Shown in pieces: positions 40,852 to 49,125 of a stretch of DNA of 52,098 nt. The translations under genes and the position numbers were made by a program. The DNA is from an uncultured Collinsella sp. (lineage in GTDB: Bacteria; Actinomycetota; Coriobacteriia; Coriobacteriales; Coriobacteriaceae): contig CABUDQ010000010.1 in NCBI GenBank assembly GCA_902490365.1, forward strand, positions 1 to 52,098. The letters run 5' to 3'. Position 1 is the stretch's first letter, and each line of letters opens with the position of its first letter. The notes under the pieces are model-generated. The model was given only the letters and a program-made list of their open reading frames with translations. It searched no databases and was not told the DNA's origin.

Positions 40852-41274
40852 ATGCCCGATAAAAAGCTGACCGAGGAGCTGCTCAATGAGCTTCTCGATG
40901 CGCCGAACATCGATGGCTATATCAGGGAGCACGACTTTGCCGCCCCGTCGCTTTCGGACTACCTGAAGCAGCTGCTGCAGGAAAAGGGCTTGGAGCGCTC
41001 GCGCGTGGTTCGTATGGCCGATCTCAATGAGACCTTCGGCTATCAGATCTTTACCGGTGCGCGTCACCCGAGTCGCAATAAGGTGCTGCAGATTGCCTTT
41101 GCGATGGCGCTGACGCTCAAAGAGGCCAACCGTGCACTGACGGCTGCCGGGGTAAGCGTCCTCAACTGCAAGGATCGCCGTGATGCGATTATCATCTTTT
41201 GCATCGATCGCGGGTGCAGCCTCCAAAAGGTCAACGAGGAGCTGTATCGCTTTGGCGAGGAGACGGTGAGTTAG
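40852..41274 (+). CDS. HTH-type protein paired with the Ser/Thr kinase
   Basis: A 140-residue protein. After an N-terminal helical segment, LSDYLKQLLQEKGLERSRVVRMADLNETFGYQIFTGARHPSRNKVLQIAFAM reads as an XRE-like helix-turn-helix. The C-terminal DRRDAIIIFCIDRGCSLQKVNEELYRFGEE resembles tails of HTH proteins encoded beside bacterial kinases in gut Gram-positives. The kinase gene follows 98 bp later on the same strand. It is a plausible kinase substrate or a regulator of the kinase; neither is shown. Confidence 0.7.
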   Translation: MPDKKLTEELLNELLDAPNIDGYIREHDFAAPSLSDYLKQLLQEKGLERSRVVRMADLNETFGYQIFTGARHPSRNKVLQIAFAMALTLKEANRALTAAGVSVLNCKDRRDAIIIFCIDRGCSLQKVNEELYRFGEETVS

Positions 41275-41324
41275 CGGCTGATATCTGAGCCGGCGGAGCT
41301 GCCGAACAACGATGCAAACGAACG

Positions 41325-41354
41325 GGGCGCGGATGCCATGGGGTGTCTGCGCCC
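41325..41354 (+). promoter_or_regulatory. Strong leader stem-loop before the kinase gene
   Basis: GGGCGC (41325-41330) pairs with GCGCCC (41349-41354), and GATGCC with GGTGTC extends the stem via G-U pairs around a 3-nt loop. It lies about 10 nt upstream of the SD. There is no T-tract. Confidence 0.55.
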
Positions 41355-41372
41355 TGCGCTATGATGGAGGCT

Positions 41373-42752
41373 ATGGATACTCAGACCACAACATATTCCG
41401 ATGACGAGCTGACCGCAGCGCTTGCCGAACATCTGGCGTCGCTCGATCGCGACGACAGCTATCGCGTGGAGCGTGTACTTAAGCGCTCGTCCGTTGAAAC
41501 AACCGAGCTCGTGTACTTTGAAGGAACCGGCGGTGGTTCGCTCGGCCCCTTTGTCCGTAAACGCATCGATGCTTCGGCTCAAATCGGCGGGGCATACGGG
41601 CGTCTGTTTGCCGCCCAGCGGGCAGGCAGGCGTTTTGAGCACCTGCCCAGAATCGTCGATTGTCATCGTGTGGGCGACGAGCTCAACGTGGTTATGGAAT
41701 ACATCGAAGGGGAGACGCTCAGGGCGCTGGTGGACCGTCTGGGAGCCACCCCCGATTATGCGCGTGAATTGTATCCTGCCCTATGCGATGCCGTGGGCGA
41801 GCTCCACGCCGGTTTTGCAATGGCGGGGGAGACGTCGGCGCCGGTGATCCATCGCGACCTCAAACCGTCGAATATCATCGTGACGGGTGCGAACTGTACG
41901 CTCGATGAGGGCCTGACGTTTTCGTCGCTGGTGATTATCGACTTGGGGATCGCGCGCGTATGGCGCGATGGCGCCGATGCCGACACCGTCAAGTTTGGCA
42001 CGCGACCCTATGCGCCGCCCGAGCAGTATGGGTTTGGGCAGACGAGTGTGCGCAGCGACGTCTACGCACTTGGCGCCCTGTTGTTCTTCTGCTTGACGGG
42101 AATCGACCCTAAACCAGGGCTCGACATGCGCGAGCAATGCGAGGCGCGTGGCATTCCCACTCCACTTGCCGATGTCATCTGCATGTCGATGGCGCTCGAC
42201 CCGGCTAAGCGTTTTGCGAGTGCGGAAGCGTTGGGACGGGCTACGCGCGCGGCATACGATCTGAGTCGCCCCGTGCGGCCTCCTGCGCCTGCGCCTGTCC
42301 GTACTCCGGCCTCGGAGACGGTGTTGACGCCCCAAGGGCTCCAGAACCCCGCAGGGCTTCCTAGGCCTGCCGCCTCCGCTGCATGCGGTCTGCTCTCTCG
42401 CGTTCCGGAGTCTCTGGGGCGCATTTGGAATACGCTTGTCTGCTTCTCGCTACTTGTGTTCTTTGCCGGAAGTCACTTTGCCGTCTTTCACCCCACGGGA
42501 GCAAACCAAGGCTACCCGACGTGGCTTCTCATAATCGAGTATTTTTTCTTTGTCGATGGCCTTATGGTGCTTATGCATTTTGCGCTGCTCGATAAGCGCC
42601 GTCTTCGTCGGCGATTCGTACTGCTCGACAGCTATCGCGGCAAGAAACTCGCGAAACTCTGGCTCAAGGCATTGGGTGTGCTGCTCCTATGCATGATCGT
42701 CATAGTCGCGGTTGCCAATGCGACCGGCGTCGTCGATACCTCCGCTACCTAA
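41373..42752 (+). CDS. Membrane-anchored Ser/Thr protein kinase
   Basis: A 459-residue Hanks-type kinase. Motifs are the FEGTGGGSLG glycine loop, VRKRI (candidate ATP Lys), NVVMEYIEGETLR hinge, catalytic loop HRDLKPSNII, DLGIAR in place of DFG, and FGTRPYAPPEQYGFGQTSVRSDVYALGALLFFCLTG. The kinase domain ends near residue 300. A Pro-rich linker and two or three C-terminal hydrophobic segments (LVCFSLLVFFAGSHFAVF, LLIIEYFFFVDGLMVLMHF, ALGVLLLCMIVIVAVAN) follow. No extracellular PASTA repeats are present. ATG 41373 follows ATGGAGG. Confidence 0.9.
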   Translation: MDTQTTTYSDDELTAALAEHLASLDRDDSYRVERVLKRSSVETTELVYFEGTGGGSLGPFVRKRIDASAQIGGAYGRLFAAQRAGRRFEHLPRIVDCHRVGDELNVVMEYIEGETLRALVDRLGATPDYARELYPALCDAVGELHAGFAMAGETSAPVIHRDLKPSNIIVTGANCTLDEGLTFSSLVIIDLGIARVWRDGADADTVKFGTRPYAPPEQYGFGQTSVRSDVYALGALLFFCLTGIDPKPGLDMREQCEARGIPTPLADVICMSMALDPAKRFASAEALGRATRAAYDLSRPVRPPAPAPVRTPASETVLTPQGLQNPAGLPRPAASAACGLLSRVPESLGRIWNTLVCFSLLVFFAGSHFAVFHPTGANQGYPTWLLIIEYFFFVDGLMVLMHFALLDKRRLRRRFVLLDSYRGKKLAKLWLKALGVLLLCMIVIVAVANATGVVDTSAT

Positions 42753-42756
42753 AAGA

Positions 42757-42779
42757 AAAGGGCCCCATTGGGGCCCTTT
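42757..42779. terminator. Bidirectional terminator
   Basis: AAAGGGCCCC (42757-42766) pairs perfectly with GGGGCCCTTT (42770-42779) around a 3-nt loop, between convergent genes. Confidence 0.85.
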
Positions 42780-42789
42780 GCAGTTGCAC

Positions 42790-43923
42790 CTAGATGCGGT
42801 TCATCTGAGCGGCGACTTTGTTGTACCAGTCCTGCCACGTGGGCGGGCAGTACTTTTTGGCCGCTGCCGGGGTAAGGGTGGAGCCGTAGTTGGCGCCCAG
42901 ATAGGCAACGTGAGCGGAGATGCCCTCGCTCCAGCTGCCAAAGCTGCGCCAACCGCCGCCACGGGCACTCCAGCCCCAGGCGTTGTAAGAATTGGCGCAA
43001 TAAGCACCCTTGGTGCTCTCGATGCAGGCGATGGCGGGGGACCAACGGGGGTCGACACCGGTATTCCAGGCGGCGACGGCAAAGTTATAGCCCTGGCCTG
43101 CCATGGGGGAGCCGGCGAGATAATTGTCGATGCGGCTCGTCCACTCATTAATGAACGAATCGTAATCGGAACTACCGGTATTGGAGTTGTTCACCGTGGT
43201 GTCTATGGTGGTGTTGGTGTTGGTGGCCTGGCTGCTGGAATTGCCGCCGCTTACGCCCTCGCCCGAGAGCTTCTCGGCGGCAGCGGCCTTATCGGCCTCA
43301 AGCTTGGCAAGCTCGGCGGCATTTTCCTGCTCGGCTTTTGCCTGTGCCTCGCTGCGGAGCTGCTGGGCCTGCGCCAGCGCATCCTCGGCGTTTTTCTGCT
43401 CTGCCTCAAGCTGTGACTTGGCCTGCTGGAGCTCGGCCTTGTTCTGCTCGAGTTCGGTTTGCATATTATTGAGCTCTTCGATCTCGTCGACGCTCGAGCT
43501 CGTGATCTGGTTGGTGTATTTGCAGGTCGTGATGAACTCACCCAGGCTCTGCGCATTGACCAGGAAGCTCACGATGGGATTGGTGCCTTTCTGATACTTG
43601 TACAGATCGCGCATGGCGGAGCTTGCCTTGGCCTGCTGCTCGGGAAGTTTAGCCTCGATTTCCTCGATGCTTGCCTCATTGGAGTCAATCTGCTTTTGCA
43701 GGTCATCGAGTTTGGTGCGGGCGTCGTTGTAGGCGCTCGTGGCGGCTTCGATCTTCTGCTGGGCTGCGGAAAGCTGGTCCTGCGTTGCCTGCGAGGCGGC
43801 ATACGCCGCAACGGGGGAGAGCATCGGCGTGGCCGTCAGCGCAACGGCGAGCGCGGCGCTCGTGATGATACGAGCCGGCTTCGACGCAATGAGCGCTGCG
43901 GTGCGATGATTCGAATGCTGCAT
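42790..43923 (-). CDS. Secreted coiled-coil peptidoglycan hydrolase (PcsB-like N-terminus, lysozyme-like C-terminus)
   Basis: A 377-residue exported protein. A signal peptide (IITSAALAVALTATPMLSPVAAYAA) is followed by a long coiled coil (residues about 50-215: QDQLSAAQQKIEAATSAYNDARTKL; AELQQAKSQLEAEQKNAEDAL) like PcsB/CwlO N-terminal domains. A Ser/Asn/Thr linker follows. The C-terminal domain carries DPRWSPAIACIESTKGAYC, NAWGWSARGGGW and WSEGISAHVAYLGANYGS, typical of glucosaminidase/lysozyme-like folds, with a likely catalytic Glu in ACIEST. It probably cleaves septal wall under FtsEX-type control. ATG 43923 has AGAGGGA upstream. Confidence 0.85.
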   Translation of the reverse strand: MQHSNHRTAALIASKPARIITSAALAVALTATPMLSPVAAYAASQATQDQLSAAQQKIEAATSAYNDARTKLDDLQKQIDSNEASIEEIEAKLPEQQAKASSAMRDLYKYQKGTNPIVSFLVNAQSLGEFITTCKYTNQITSSSVDEIEELNNMQTELEQNKAELQQAKSQLEAEQKNAEDALAQAQQLRSEAQAKAEQENAAELAKLEADKAAAAEKLSGEGVSGGNSSSQATNTNTTIDTTVNNSNTGSSDYDSFINEWTSRIDNYLAGSPMAGQGYNFAVAAWNTGVDPRWSPAIACIESTKGAYCANSYNAWGWSARGGGWRSFGSWSEGISAHVAYLGANYGSTLTPAAAKKYCPPTWQDWYNKVAAQMNRI

Positions 43924-43984
43924 CCAGTCCCTCTGCAATCAATCGTAGGTTATGGTTCGAACGGTATTCTACTACTGCTTTCGA

Positions 43985-44120
43985 CCTCAACTTGAACCTT
44001 AAAGGTTCCAAAGGGTCAAGTTGAACTTGAGGCTTTGGCTTTGACCTGCAGTTATGATGAATTGTTGAGAAACCATAGAGTTCAACTTTAACGTTACGGA
44101 ACCCTGTCGAGAGGGTTTTT
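43985..44120. promoter_or_regulatory. Intergenic region with nested inverted repeats and a terminator
   Basis: CCTCAACTTGAACC (43985-43998) is complementary to the segment 44012-44032 with a 4-nt bulge. The same AAGTTGAAC/GTTCAACTT sequence returns near 44078. A terminator AACCCT/AGGGTT with TTT lies at 44100-44120. No gene lies upstream of that terminator on the plus strand, so a short RNA or an operator cluster is possible. TAGAAT on the minus strand (43966-43971) is a candidate -10 for the hydrolase gene. Confidence 0.45.
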
Positions 44121-44230
44121 GTTTATCAAAAGTCGCCTCATGTGGGGTTTTGCAACTACAAGGTCCCATCGCGGTGAGCTTGGCCTTCATGCTGGATAAT
44201 TACGCCGATTGCCATAGATACGGTGGAGCT

Positions 44231-44260
44231 TTGGGTGCCGGCGGCTCGGCACGCTAGAAT
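44231..44260 (+). promoter_or_regulatory. Predicted promoter of the D-aspartate ligase-like gene
   Basis: TTGGGT (44231-44236), 18 nt, TAGAAT (44255-44260). A GTGCCG/CGGCAC hairpin occupies the spacer. Confidence 0.55.
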
Positions 44261-44316
44261 AAATCAGTTGCACAAAGACCGCCCGTCGTGTGGGCAGTTC
44301 ATGATAGGAAGTTTCC

Positions 44317-45573
44317 ATGGCATTGCAGTTTACAGAGCGCGAGTTTATTCCCGTGCTGCTCGGCGGCGACATCAACGCGTATTCGGTGGCGCGCGCCTTC
44401 TACGAGGAGTATCAGGTCAAGAGCCTGGTCTTTGGCAAGTATCAGACGGGCCCTGCGTATCGCAGCCAGATTATCGACTACACGCCTAACGTGGATATCG
44501 ACACCATGCCCGTGATGCTTAAGACCGTCAACGGTATCGCTCGGGCACATGCCGAAAAGACGATTGTCCTGATGGGCTGCGGCGATAACTATGTTGCCCT
44601 GGTGGCCCAGGCCAAGGATGCCAACGAGCTGGCGGATAACATCGTTGCGCCTTACGCGCCCTATAGCATGCTTGAGCAGTGCCAGAAGAAGGAGATCTTC
44701 TACGAGCTGTGCGAGAAGCACGGTGTGCCCTATCCGCATACGTTTACCTTTACCATGGCGATGCTCAACGCTCAGGGTGAGGCTCCCGCCGAGGTGCTCG
44801 ACCAGATCGACTTTCCCTACCCGATGATCCTGAAGCCTTCCGACGGCATCATGTGGTGGCAGCATGAGTTCGAGGGTCAGAAGAAGGCTTATGAGATTGC
44901 CGACCGCGCCGAGCTGGAGCAGGTTATCCGCGATTCCTATGCCAGTGGCTACACCGATGACCTGATTTTGCAGGATCGCGTGCCCGGCAACGACGAGTAC
45001 ATGCGCGTGCTCACCAGCTATTCTGACCGCAACGGCAAGGTTCGCATGATGTGCCTTGGTCACGTGCTGCTCGAGGAGCATCAGCCCCATGGCGTCGGTA
45101 ATCACGCCTGCATCATCACCGAGCCCAATGATGAGCTTATGAGTGGCGTGCGCAAGCTGCTCGAGGACCTTCACTTTGTGGGCTATTCCAACTTTGACGT
45201 CAAGTATGACGAGCGCGATGGCTCGTTTAAGTTCTTTGACTTTAACACCCGTCAGGGCCGCAGCAACTACTACGTAACCAACAGCGGCTTTAACGTTGCC
45301 AAGTACGTGGTGGATGAGTACGTCTATAACCGCCCGTTTGAGCCGGAATTTGTGACGGCGAAGGACGAGGCGCTGTGGATGGTCGTTCCCATGGGCGTCG
45401 TCGACAAGTACGTCAAGGCTCCCGAGCTGCGCGCGAAGGTGCATCGTCTTGCCAAGGAGGGCAAGGGCGCCGATCCATCGTTTATGAAGGGAGACTTTGT
45501 CTTTAACCGCTGGTTGCGCATGTGGCACACCAAACTGCGTCACTATAAGCTGTTCAAGACGTATTACAAGTAG
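44317..45573 (+). CDS. ATP-grasp ligase, D-aspartate ligase-like (peptidoglycan crossbridge)
   Basis: A 418-residue ATP-grasp enzyme. The N-terminal domain (VLLGGDINAYSVARAFYEEY) matches carboxylate-amine ligases. YPMILKPSDGIMWW is the ATP-binding Lys region, DLILQDRVPGNDEYMRVLTSY the central strand, and VGYSNFDVKYDERDGSFKFFDFNTRQGRS carries the Mg-binding acidic residues. The next gene is an Asp/Glu racemase, the same pairing as D-aspartate ligase with aspartate racemase in Enterococcus faecium. It therefore probably attaches D-Asp to the stem-peptide Lys of the wall precursor. Confidence 0.82.
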   Translation: MALQFTEREFIPVLLGGDINAYSVARAFYEEYQVKSLVFGKYQTGPAYRSQIIDYTPNVDIDTMPVMLKTVNGIARAHAEKTIVLMGCGDNYVALVAQAKDANELADNIVAPYAPYSMLEQCQKKEIFYELCEKHGVPYPHTFTFTMAMLNAQGEAPAEVLDQIDFPYPMILKPSDGIMWWQHEFEGQKKAYEIADRAELEQVIRDSYASGYTDDLILQDRVPGNDEYMRVLTSYSDRNGKVRMMCLGHVLLEEHQPHGVGNHACIITEPNDELMSGVRKLLEDLHFVGYSNFDVKYDERDGSFKFFDFNTRQGRSNYYVTNSGFNVAKYVVDEYVYNRPFEPEFVTAKDEALWMVVPMGVVDKYVKAPELRAKVHRLAKEGKGADPSFMKGDFVFNRWLRMWHTKLRHYKLFKTYYK

Positions 45574-45657
45574 ACGAGCGTGGCGCCCGTCCGGTATGTA
45601 TCGGGCGGGCGCGGGTATGATACGCGCAATTGCGTGGGCGTCACCAAGGAGGCGGCG

Positions 45658-46404
45658 ATGGAAAAGCTGGGAGTTATCGGCGGCATGGGCGCCGAGGCCA
45701 CGTCGTATTACTACGACCAGGTGGTACGCCATACGGCGGCTACGTGCGACCAGGAGCATATCGACATGGTGGTGCTTTCCAAGTCGACCATGCCCGACCG
45801 CACGCTGGCCATCAAGACCGGTGAGCATACCGAGCTGCTGGCGACCATGAAGGAGTGTGCCCAAGCACTCGAGTCGCTGGGCTGCGCGCACATAGCGATT
45901 CCCTGTAACACATCGCACTACTTCTACGATCAGATTCAGTCGTTTACCAAGGTGCCGATTATCCATATGCCGCGCGAATCGGTGCGTTATGCCCTGGCGG
46001 GTGCGGTGATGGGGGAGTGCGAGTTCGATCCCAACCTGAGTATGCCCGCCGAGCCGGTGCACAAGATCGGCATTATGGGCACCGATGGCACCGTGGGCGC
46101 CGGCGTCTATGGCCGCGAGTGCGAGGCAGCGGGCGCTGAGGTCGTCTATCCCAGTGAGAAGCGCCAGGCCGACGTGATGTCGCTCATCTACGATGATGTG
46201 AAGGCCGGGCGCGAACCCGATATGGATAAGTTCGATCGCGTGATGTGGGAGTTCGCCCGCAGCGGCTGCGACCGCGTCATTCTGGCTTGCACGGAGCTTT
46301 CGGTGTTGCAGAAGTATCGCGAGATGCCCGAGATCACCCTCGATGCGATGGATGTCCTGGTACGCGAGTCCATCATCCGCAGCGGCGCCCTCTACCGCCT
46401 ATAA
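45658..46404 (+). CDS. Aspartate/glutamate racemase family protein
   Basis: A 248-residue cofactor-independent racemase. Two catalytic Cys are present: IPCNTSHYF near residue 82 and ILACTELSVL near residue 210; the start KLGVIGGMGAEATSYYYDQV is typical of aspartate racemases. AAGGAGG at 45646-45652 precedes ATG 45658. Together with the upstream D-aspartate ligase-like gene it should supply D-Asp for peptidoglycan crosslinking. Glutamate specificity cannot be excluded. Confidence 0.9.
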   Translation: MEKLGVIGGMGAEATSYYYDQVVRHTAATCDQEHIDMVVLSKSTMPDRTLAIKTGEHTELLATMKECAQALESLGCAHIAIPCNTSHYFYDQIQSFTKVPIIHMPRESVRYALAGAVMGECEFDPNLSMPAEPVHKIGIMGTDGTVGAGVYGRECEAAGAEVVYPSEKRQADVMSLIYDDVKAGREPDMDKFDRVMWEFARSGCDRVILACTELSVLQKYREMPEITLDAMDVLVRESIIRSGALYRL

Positions 46405-46411
46405 CCCTCGA

Positions 46412-46448
46412 CCTGCCAAAAAGGGACAGGTTTATTTTGGCAGGTTTT
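46412..46448 (+). terminator. Terminator after the racemase gene; GGGACAG element copy 3
   Basis: CCTGCCAAAA (46412-46421) pairs perfectly with TTTTGGCAGG (46435-46444), then TTTT. The loop holds GGGACAGGTTTA, the conserved loop of the repeat family. Confidence 0.85.
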
Positions 46449-46463
46449 ATCTGGGAAAACAGT

Positions 46464-46500
46464 AAAGGCCTCGGCTCGTTTGGTGCGAGCCGGGGCCTTT
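46464..46500. terminator. Bidirectional terminator before ecfT (convergent)
   Basis: A 15-bp stem with one G-U pair (46464-46478 with 46486-46500) lies between the racemase and the minus-strand ECF operon. Confidence 0.85.
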
Positions 46501-46528
46501 TGCGTTTGCCGGTTGCTGCCAGCGATTG

Positions 46529-47275
46529 TTAGAACAGGAAGCCGATGGCGATAAGGGCGATGCTGACGATGAGCACGGCGATATCCAGGCTTTTGATGGG
46601 GTAGCGCTTATACGAACTCGCGCGCGTGCGCAGGTAGAAGCCGCGCTGCTCGGCAGCAAGTGCGGTGGCATCGGTCTTGCCCACACTCGAAATAAGCAGC
46701 GGCACGCACAGCGGCAGCATGAGTTTGAGTTTCTTGACGGGATTCTTAGTGTCGTATTCGACGCCGCGTGCAGTCTGCGCCTCCATGATGGCGTTCATTT
46801 CCTGGCCAAATACCGGCACAAAGCGCAGTGCCGTGGTAAAGGTGAAGGCATAGCGATATGGCACGTGCAGCACCTCGACGCAGGCGTTGGCGAGGTCGTT
46901 GAGCTTGGTCACCATAAGCATGAGGATGAGTGGCAGCGCCACGCCCAACAGGCGTAGGCAGGCCTTCGATCCGGTAATGAGGCCCGTGTCGGTGATAAAG
47001 CCCCACACCACGTTGCCGTCGCGCATAAAGGCCAGCTGAAGCACCAGCATGATAAGCGCGAGCGGAATCAGCAGCTTGAGTAGTGAGAGCAGACGGTCGA
47101 CGACGCCGGCGTAGGCGCCCAGTGCAAGGGTGAGCGCCAAAAAGCCCAACAGCGCCACGTAGGTATCGGACAGGAAGATGCCGATGATGATGGCGGCGGC
47201 AAGGCCCAGTTTGACGACCGGGTTCAAGCGGTGCAGCAGTGTATCGCCCGGCATATAGTCGATGACGTTAACCAC
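46529..47275 (-). CDS. ecfT: ECF transporter T component
   Basis: A 248-residue membrane protein of the CbiQ/EcfT family with about six hydrophobic segments. DTLLHRLNPVVKLGLAAAIII starts the protein and YAFTFTTALRFVPVFGQEMNAIMEAQTARGVEYD contains the ARG motif that couples to the ATPases. It begins with GTG 47275, overlapping the ATPase stop by 8 bp, and ends the operon. It links the ATPase unit with the TrpP-like S component. Confidence 0.93.
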   Translation of the reverse strand: MVNVIDYMPGDTLLHRLNPVVKLGLAAAIIIGIFLSDTYVALLGFLALTLALGAYAGVVDRLLSLLKLLIPLALIMLVLQLAFMRDGNVVWGFITDTGLITGSKACLRLLGVALPLILMLMVTKLNDLANACVEVLHVPYRYAFTFTTALRFVPVFGQEMNAIMEAQTARGVEYDTKNPVKKLKLMLPLCVPLLISSVGKTDATALAAEQRGFYLRTRASSYKRYPIKSLDIAVLIVSIALIAIGFLF

Positions 47276-49019
47276 GGTGGACCATCTCCTCGGTAATGCG
47301 AACGATATCGGTGACCTCGCTCACCTGTGCAAAGGCAGGAGAGACGGAGGATGCCAGACGACGAGAAAGCTCTATGACCTGGGGTGGCTCAACGTAGGCT
47401 TGCTGCATGAGCTCGATGTTCGAGAACAGCTCGTGCGTGCGGCCGCGCCCGAGGATGCGGCCGTCGGCCATCACCACGATGCGCTCGGCAAAGTCGGATA
47501 CGACTTCCATGTCGTGGCAGACCATGATGACGGCGCAGCCGCGCTCGGCCATGGTGCGCACGGTTTCCATGACGGTCATGCACTCACGGTAGTCAAGGCC
47601 GCTCGTGGGCTCGTCGAGCACCACGATTTTGGGCTCTACGACCACGACGGAGGCGAGTGCCACCATCTGGCGCTGACCGCGCGAGAGCGAGAAGGGCGCC
47701 TCGTCGGCCGGCAAGCCAAAGCGGTCGATGACGAGCTGGGCGCGACGCAGCGCCTCGGCACGGTCGATGCCGGCAAGCTCCAGGCCAAAGGCGACCTCGT
47801 CGAGCACAGTGTCCTTGCAGATCTGGCGGTCGGGGTTTTGGAAGAGGGTTGCGACTTCGCGGGCGATGCGGCTCGTGGGAGCGGCTGCGGTATCCAGTCC
47901 CGTGACACGCACGCTGCCCGAGGCGGGCTTAAGCAGGCCTGTGAGCAGCTTGGTGAGCGTGGTCTTGCCGGCGCCGTTTTGGCCGACGATGCCCACGAGC
48001 TCGCCGGGATAGAGGGTCAGGTTGAGGTCGTGGACGGCGGCGCCGCCATTGGGATAGGCAAACTCAACGCGATCGAAGGTGAGCACGGGCTCGGCGTCCT
48101 TGGCGTGCGGGCGCAACGACGGTGCGTGCGGTGAGCCGGCGGGTGCCTGAATGTCACTGCTTGCGTGTGCGGGGTCGACGATGCCCGTAATCAGGCGCTC
48201 GGCCTCATCAACATCCAAACAGGGAGTGCCGCTGGCCAGGCCATCGACCTCGAGGCTGTTGAAAATGCGCGTGACACGCGGGCAATCGACGCCGATGGCG
48301 CGGAGCTCATCGGCGTGTGCGAAGACCTCGTGCGGCTCGCCCTGTAGCGCGATTTCGCCATGATTGAGCACGAGTACGCGGTTGCAATACTCCGAAAGCA
48401 GGGCGACTTTTTGCTCAACGACGACGATGGTGATTCCAAGTGCGCGGTTTGCCTCACGTAGCGTCTCGAAGACCAACGTGGAGCTGGCGGGGTCGAGTGC
48501 CGCGGTGGGCTCGTCGAGAACCAAGACGCGCGGACGCATGGCGAGGATGGCGGCGATGGCTACCTTTTGCTTCTGTCCGCCCGAGAGGGTGGCGATCTCG
48601 CGGTCGCGCAGGTCGCTGATGCCGACGGTCTCGAGCGTTTCGCTCACGCGCTGCTCGATCTGGTCGTGGGGAACGCCAAAGTTCTCGAGGCCAAAGAGCA
48701 TCTCGTCCTCGACGACCGAAGCGACCATCTGCGTGTCGATATCCTGCAGCACACTGCCGACGATTTGCGACACGTCGGTCAGCGAGACCTCGCAGGTGTC
48801 GTGGCCGTCAACCATGACGGACCCAAAGAACGTGCCGGTGTAGTGGTGGGGCACGGCACCCGACAGGCAGGCGGCAAGCGTGGACTTGCCGGCGCCCGAG
48901 GGCCCGATGATGCCGATGAAATCTCCCTTGTTCACGCTGAGCGAGATGTGGCTAAGCGCCTGCTCGGTCTGCGTGCCATAGGAGAACGAGACATCGTCGA
49001 CGTTGATGATCGTTTCCAT
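47268..49019 (-). CDS. ECF transporter ATPase, two domains fused (A1-A2)
   Basis: A 583-residue protein with two full ABC ATPase domains. Domain 1 has GPSGAGKST, IATLSGGQKQKVAIAAIL and VLVLDEPTAALDP. Domain 2, from about residue 315, has GQNGAGKTT, FSLSRGQRQMVALASVV and IVVLDEPTSGLD. In most ECF systems EcfA1 and EcfA2 are separate; here they are one polypeptide, as in YkoD-like proteins. It energises the S component. The 106-bp gap before it carries GGGACAG repeats but no separate promoter was seen. Confidence 0.93.
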   Translation of the reverse strand: METIINVDDVSFSYGTQTEQALSHISLSVNKGDFIGIIGPSGAGKSTLAACLSGAVPHHYTGTFFGSVMVDGHDTCEVSLTDVSQIVGSVLQDIDTQMVASVVEDEMLFGLENFGVPHDQIEQRVSETLETVGISDLRDREIATLSGGQKQKVAIAAILAMRPRVLVLDEPTAALDPASSTLVFETLREANRALGITIVVVEQKVALLSEYCNRVLVLNHGEIALQGEPHEVFAHADELRAIGVDCPRVTRIFNSLEVDGLASGTPCLDVDEAERLITGIVDPAHASSDIQAPAGSPHAPSLRPHAKDAEPVLTFDRVEFAYPNGGAAVHDLNLTLYPGELVGIVGQNGAGKTTLTKLLTGLLKPASGSVRVTGLDTAAAPTSRIAREVATLFQNPDRQICKDTVLDEVAFGLELAGIDRAEALRRAQLVIDRFGLPADEAPFSLSRGQRQMVALASVVVVEPKIVVLDEPTSGLDYRECMTVMETVRTMAERGCAVIMVCHDMEVVSDFAERIVVMADGRILGRGRTHELFSNIELMQQAYVEPPQVIELSRRLASSVSPAFAQVSEVTDIVRITEEMVHRG

Positions 49020-49033
49020 GGATACCTTTCATA

Positions 49034-49106
49034 GTCATTGGGGACAGTCTTAAATGACCAGTTGTTTAAGAACGTCCCCAAAAGCTAGTCGTTTGGGACA
49101 GTCTTT
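49034..49106. repeat. GGGACAG element, compound copies 4 and 5
   Basis: GGGGAC (49040-49045) and GTCCCC (49074-49079), with TCTTAAA/TTTAAGA inside, form a long imperfect palindrome. An alternative stem GTCATT/AATGAC also encloses GGGGACAGTCTT. A second GGGACAGTCTTT lies at 49095-49106. Confidence 0.6.
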
Positions 49107-49125
49107 ACCGATGGGACACTGTGGG

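Noticed and set aside
44299..46062. A 587-codon open frame on the minus strand opposite the ATP-grasp and racemase genes
   Set aside because: It is a shadow of two well-supported plus-strand genes; it has His/Arg-rich unnatural composition, no SD and no recognisable domain.
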